A stretch of DNA of 9,998 nucleotides from Bacteroidota bacterium. Lineage in GTDB: Bacteria; Bacteroidota; Bacteroidia; Chitinophagales; UBA2359. Shown in pieces: positions 7,901-9,998 of the stretch. Below the pieces are notes generated by a model, which searched no databases, had not been told where the DNA came from, and saw only the letters and a list, made by a program, of their open reading frames with translations. How positions within the stretch are numbered: position 1 is the stretch's first letter; each line of letters begins with the position of its first letter. The DNA lies in contig JAHDGP010000010.1 of assembly GCA_020627525.1 (NCBI GenBank), positions 3,991 to 13,988 of the forward strand. The letters are read 5' to 3'. The translations under genes and the position numbers were made by a program.

Positions 7901-8348
7901 TTTTGCCAACAACAAAATCTGTTTGTTCCAAAACATTGTTTATCATTCCTTGCAACCCTAGACTTCTTCCATCATCTGGAGAATAAATTTTAGTTATTCC
8001 ATAATTGTGCAACTCTTCAATTTCTGACGGCAAAATTGTTCCACCACCACCACCAAAAATTTTGATATGTTCTGATCCGTTTTCTTTAAGAAGGTCAAAC
8101 ATATATTTGAAGAATTCATTGTGTCCTCCTTGATAAGAAGTAATTGCAATTGCCTGCACATCTTCTTGTATTGCAGCATTGACAATTTCTTGAACGGATC
8201 TATTGTGTCCAAGATGAATTATTTCAGCTCCAGAAGCTTGCATGATTCTGCGCATAATGTTAATGGCTGCATCGTGACCGTCAAACAAAGAAGCTGCTGT
8301 TATGATTCTAATTTTATGTTTTGGTTGATATGGTGCTATTGTTTGCAT
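4974..8348 (-). CDS. icmF: Fused isobutyryl-CoA mutase (B12 domain, G-protein chaperone, mutase)
   Basis: This 1124-residue adenosylcobalamin enzyme carries both mutase parts and its G-protein chaperone in one chain. Residues about 12-145 are the B12-binding domain with D23-G-H25; His25 is the lower cobalt ligand, and glycine-rich 99-103 lines the nucleotide tail. Residues about 190-430 are a MeaB-like GTPase: P-loop G-T-G-G-A-G-K-S (203-210), D-P-S-K-R (236-240), E-T-S-G (297-300) and N-K-F-D (344-347). A linker leads to the TIM-barrel mutase from about 555 to the end. Phe587 (R-M-F-A-G) and Gln773 (A-Q-N-T) replace the Tyr and Arg that define methylmalonyl-CoA mutase, so isobutyryl-/n-butyryl-CoA (or isovaleryl-/pivalyl-CoA) interconversion is predicted, although databases often label such genes methylmalonyl-CoA mutase. 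Residues about 710-755 look like an extra segment. The ATG at 8346-8348 fits the family N-terminus. The gene is divergent from the protease gene. Confidence 0.95.
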   Translation of the reverse strand: MQTIAPYQPKHKIRIITAASLFDGHDAAINIMRRIMQASGAEIIHLGHNRSVQEIVNAAIQEDVQAIAITSYQGGHNEFFKYMFDLLKENGSEHIKIFGGGGGTILPSEIEELHNYGITKIYSPDDGRSLGLQGMINNVLEQTDFVVGKNLNGEVKKLDPNEHKAIAKLISALENFPAENETNLSILKSLAEKNQTPILGITGTGGAGKSSVVDELVRRFLNDYDQKKNIAIISVDPSKRKTGGALLGDRIRMNAINNDRVYMRSLATRQSNLSLSKSVDEALLVLKASNFDLIILETSGIGQSDTEITEHADVAMYVMTPEYGAATQLEKIDMLDFADVIALNKFDKKGALDAIRDVCKQYKRNHQLWDKQDNELPIVGTIASQFNDPGVNKLYKILIQKIEEKTETDFSSKFTAIDEMSEKIYIIPPKRVRYLSEISDNNRNFDKWVNEQAELASQLYQLKGSAKLIENNDSSSETLSNEIKALEDKIKLKFSNENLQIIENWNEKVKKYKDSVYTFRVRDKEIKIDTHTKSLSQTDIPKVSLPKYKDWGDILKWNLQENVPGEFPFTAGVYPFKREGEDPTRMFAGEGGPERTNKRFHYVSQGLPAARLSTAFDSVTLYGEDPDHRPDIYGKVGNSGVSVCCLDDAKKLYSGFNLSDPTTSVSMTINGPAAIINAFFMNAAIDQQCEIYIKENGLEAEIQQKLKQLFKNTEQPKYNQPLPEGNDGLGLMLLGTTGDKVLPKEVYEKIKASTLSKVRGTVQADILKEDQAQNTCIFSTEFSLKLMGDVQSYFIEKNVRNFYSVSISGYHIAEAGANPITQLAFTLSNGFTYVEYYLSRGMDINDFAPNLSFFFSNGIDPEYAVIGRVARRIWAKAMKHFYKANARSQKLKYHIQTSGRSLHAQEISFNDIRTTLQALYAIYDNCNSLHTNAYDEAITTPTEESVRRALAIQHIINKELGLAKNQNPIQGSFIIEELTDLVEEAVLSEFDSITERGGVLGAMERMYQRSKIQEESMYYETLKHTGEYPIVGVNTFLSSEGSPTIIPDEVIRSDKEEKEAQIDTLKALHKRFEKECPEHLTSLQKAAINNDNIFEVLMEASKFCSLGQMTNALYEVGGQYRRNM

Positions 8349-8405
8349 ATCGTTATTTTTATATTTTAAAAGTACACCCTTTAAAAGTTAAATTGGTGAT
8401 TTCTG

Positions 8406-8421
8406 AAATAGATTACTATTT
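8406..8421. other. Small hairpin in the icmF leader
   Basis: AAATAG (8406-8411) and CTATTT (8416-8421) form a perfect 6-bp stem around ATTA, extendable by two more pairs past a bulged G. If transcription starts near the candidate promoter, it lies in the 5' leader of icmF, about 60 bases before the ATG. There is no T-run after it, so it is not an obvious terminator. An A/T-only stem like this is weak and may be chance. Confidence 0.25.
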
Positions 8422-8484
8422 AGAGTTATTTGCATTTCGGGTAAGTATTTCAGTTGTTTCTGCGAATAATCTAGATGTAAAATG

Positions 8485-8513
8485 CAAAAATACTAATAAA
8501 GATTTATATGAAA
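8485..8513 (-). promoter_or_regulatory. icmF: Candidate promoter of icmF
   Basis: On the minus strand TTTC (8510-8513), 17 bases, then TATTTTTG followed by CA (8485-8492) matches the Bacteroidota -7 consensus. The spacing equals that upstream of the lipoprotein gene. It would give an icmF leader of roughly 125-130 bases. Confidence 0.45.
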
Positions 8514-8567
8514 CTTAAAACATCGAAACATCGTATTGTATATATGAGTCGTTGATGGAATTTTTTC

Positions 8568-8596
8568 TTTGATTACTACATATTTGGGGATATTTG
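8568..8596 (+). promoter_or_regulatory. Candidate promoter of the metalloprotease gene
   Basis: TTTG (8568-8571) is followed after 17 bases by GATATTTG (8589-8596), seven of eight positions of TAnnTTTG. The spacing is the same as in the two better minus-strand candidates. It would leave a leader of about 80 bases. A second near match, CATATTTG (8579-8586), has no well-placed -33 partner. Confidence 0.3.
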
Positions 8597-8680
8597 AATC
8601 AATGCTTACGCCAATCCTAGCTAAATACTAAATTTTAAAATCGTATTGAACAGTTATGCTGTCAATCTAAATGCGCCATA

Positions 8681-9998
8681 ATGTCAAAGTATTTAGTATT
8701 AATATTCTGTGTTGTGAACACTCTGTTCGCATCAGGACAAGGTCTCGTAAAAGATTTTCAAGATATAAATTCTTCTTGTGGATTTGATCAAATGCATAAA
8801 GATCATTTAAATAAAAGCAAAGAGTATAGAGATAATTACAATCTTGAAGAGCGGAAAATTTATGAACGAACGGAAAGAAGAATAAGAGAAAGTATTAAGG
8901 ATGATGAGGAAGATGTTTTGACTATTCCTGTTGTTGTGCATGTTGTACATAGGGACAGTGTGCCTACAGGAGTTTATGAAAATTATTCAGATTCATTAAT
9001 CCACGAAAGAATAGCCCAAGTAAATAGTATGTTTGCTCATGAAAGTGGGGAAACGTTTAGCAATTTATATGCTGGTGTTGACACAAAAATCGAGTTTTGT
9101 TTGGCAACCAAAGATACTGTTGGAAATCCTACTACTGGTATTGTCAGACATGTGGATGATGTCTTAACGTTTGATGTTGTTGATGTTTGGAGTGGACCAG
9201 TTGTTCCTGCTTACCAATGGAACCCAAATGATTATTTGAATATTTTTATTGTAACACAAATTACTGGTTTCGGTGCTTATGCAAATCTAGCATTGGCTCA
9301 CGGTGAAACGTATGACGGTGTTGTGATCGGATTTCAAATGAGTCCTGAGTCTTGGACGCATGAATTAGGACATTACTTAAATTTATATCATGTGTTTAAT
9401 GAGGGTTATCAAGGTTATTGCCCAGAAAATTATAATTGTTTGTGGGACGGAGATCGAGTTTGTGATACACCACCAATGCAGTTACACTTTTTGGATTGTG
9501 CTGATGATAATTTGTTTACCTATAATTCTTGTTCAAATGAAGCTTCCGATACATCTGGTTTAGCACCATATGGGACAGCAGATAGGGACGATCCAATTCG
9601 TGATTACATGAGTTATGACTATTGTAAAAAATATTTTACAGAAGGTCAAAAGATAAGAATGCGTGATGCTATTTTAAACCAGAGAGCAAGTTTGCTTTCT
9701 TCGAACGGATGTACTCCAAACAATAATGACTATGATGCTGCTATTGTAAAAATTGATAAACCTAACGGTTTGCTGTGTGATGATCAAACGGTTCCAGAAA
9801 TTACCATTACAAATTTTGGAAATGAGGTTTTGACTTCAGTAGAGCTTATAATTCATGTCAATGGCGCTTTTGAAACTTTTCATTCTTGGACTGGTTCATT
9901 AGAAAGTGGAGCGTCTGATACTTCTTCCTTTGTTTACGTTGTTTTGGTGAATATAATTATAAAGTTACACTGCAAAACCCAAATGGGTATGACGATCA
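8681..9998 (+). CDS. Secreted M43 (pappalysin-like) zinc metalloprotease, 3' end beyond the window
   Basis: The gene enters from an ATG at 8681 and runs off the right edge (439 codons visible in the starting frame). Residues 1-19 are a signal peptide (hydrophobic 4-17, likely cut after A-S-G). A charged pro-segment follows (about 20-78), with C33-G34. The catalytic domain begins at T-I-P-V-V-V-H-V-V-H (81-90). The zinc site is H227-E-L-G-H231-Y-L-N-L-Y-H237 and the Met-turn is D-Y-M310-S-Y, followed by F-T-E-G-Q-K-I-R-M, as in pappalysin-family proteases. The glycine usual in HExxHxxGxxH is Asn234. After Cys346 an Ig/CARDB-like domain starts (T-I-T-N-F-G-N). Export by the type IX system is plausible, but the C-terminal sorting signal would lie outside the window. 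The reading frame appears broken at 9942-9945. No in-frame start exists upstream, because a TAA lies at 8636-8638. There is no Shine-Dalgarno site, as is usual in this phylum. Confidence 0.88.
   Translation, partial: MSKYLVLIFCVVNTLFASGQGLVKDFQDINSSCGFDQMHKDHLNKSKEYRDNYNLEERKIYERTERRIRESIKDDEEDVLTIPVVVHVVHRDSVPTGVYENYSDSLIHERIAQVNSMFAHESGETFSNLYAGVDTKIEFCLATKDTVGNPTTGIVRHVDDVLTFDVVDVWSGPVVPAYQWNPNDYLNIFIVTQITGFGAYANLALAHGETYDGVVIGFQMSPESWTHELGHYLNLYHVFNEGYQGYCPENYNCLWDGDRVCDTPPMQLHFLDCADDNLFTYNSCSNEASDTSGLAPYGTADRDDPIRDYMSYDYCKKYFTEGQKIRMRDAILNQRASLLSSNGCTPNNNDYDAAIVKIDKPNGLLCDDQTVPEITITNFGNEVLTSVELIIHVNGAFETFHSWTGSLESGASDTSSFVYVVLVNIIIKLHCKTQMGMTI
9938..9948 (+). other. Apparent one-base frame break in the metalloprotease gene
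   Basis: Up to about 9943 the starting frame gives a sensible beta-domain (S-W-T-G-S-L-E-S-G-A-S-D-T-S-S-F). Beyond it that frame reads V-N-I-I-I-K-L-H-C-K-T-Q-M, which is atypical. The -1 frame reads F-G-E-Y-N-Y-K-V-T-L-Q-N-P-N-G-Y-D-D, just what such a domain should contain. One extra T in the run at 9942-9945 would restore a continuous frame. This could be a sequencing or assembly error or a real mutation. Confidence 0.7.

Larger units (their letters stand above)
8349..8680. other. Divergent intergenic region between icmF and the metalloprotease gene
   Basis: These 332 bp hold candidate promoters for both genes, a small hairpin (8406-8421) and a direct repeat TTTAAAAGT at 8365-8373 and 8380-8388 (15-bp spacing) close to the icmF start. 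I found no convincing small gene. No cobalamin-riboswitch core is visible in the icmF leader. Confidence 0.6.

Noticed and set aside
8349..8484. Cobalamin riboswitch upstream of the B12-dependent icmF
   Set aside because: The leader is shorter than the usual riboswitch and I see no B12-box core such as GCCACTG on the minus strand.
8121..8518. Plus-strand open frames reaching from the icmF 5' end into the intergenic region
   Set aside because: They overlap the conserved B12-binding domain coding sequence on the opposite strand and their translations match no family I know.
8671..8784. Small upstream open frame starting at ATG 8671, overlapping the protease start
   Set aside because: It is about 37 codons long, in another frame, and overlaps the signal-peptide coding region; it has no recognisable protein features.
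9938..9948. Programmed -1 ribosomal frameshift at the T-run
   Set aside because: The bases do not form a standard slippery heptamer, no stimulatory structure is evident, and secreted proteases of this type are not known to use one; a one-base deletion is simpler.

Overview
The window looks like chromosomal DNA of a member of the Bacteroidota, probably Flavobacteriales. The evidence is AT-rich sequence, genes lacking Shine-Dalgarno sites, several upstream boxes matching the Bacteroidota -7 element TAnnTTTG, a C-N-D-D-type lipoprotein, a pappalysin-like secreted protease of a kind common in this phylum, and an IcmF-type fused acyl-CoA mutase. I cannot name the genus.

Layout: five complete genes lie on the minus strand and one incomplete gene on the plus strand. 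From the left: a short 24-bp tandem repeat (1-48) that supplies the 3' end of an FG-GAP/VCBS plus ASPIC-UnbV surface lipoprotein gene (21-1517, -); serA, 3-phosphoglycerate dehydrogenase with a C-terminal ACT domain and a GTG start (1593-2825, -); prfA, peptide chain release factor 1 (2845-3921, -), 19 bp upstream of serA and probably cotranscribed with it; a thioredoxin-fold DUF899-like protein (4159-4734, -); an intergenic array of degenerate octamers in two opposed arms (about 4756-4970); icmF (4974-8348, -), a 1124-residue fusion of B12-binding domain, MeaB-type G-protein chaperone and mutase; a 332-bp divergent intergenic region; and the start of a secreted M43-type zinc metalloprotease (8681 to the window end, +).

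The genes are mostly unrelated housekeeping and metabolic functions: serine synthesis, translation termination, thiol/redox and branched-chain acyl-CoA metabolism. Two exported proteins flank them. I see no phage, insertion sequence, CRISPR, tRNA or rRNA, and no gene cluster that amounts to a new defence or biosynthetic system. The points worth following up are the octamer array, an apparent one-base frame break in the metalloprotease gene at 9942-9945, the IcmF-type (not methylmalonyl-CoA mutase) active-site residues and an extra segment in the mutase, and a shared TTTS-N17-TAnnTTTG-like promoter layout.
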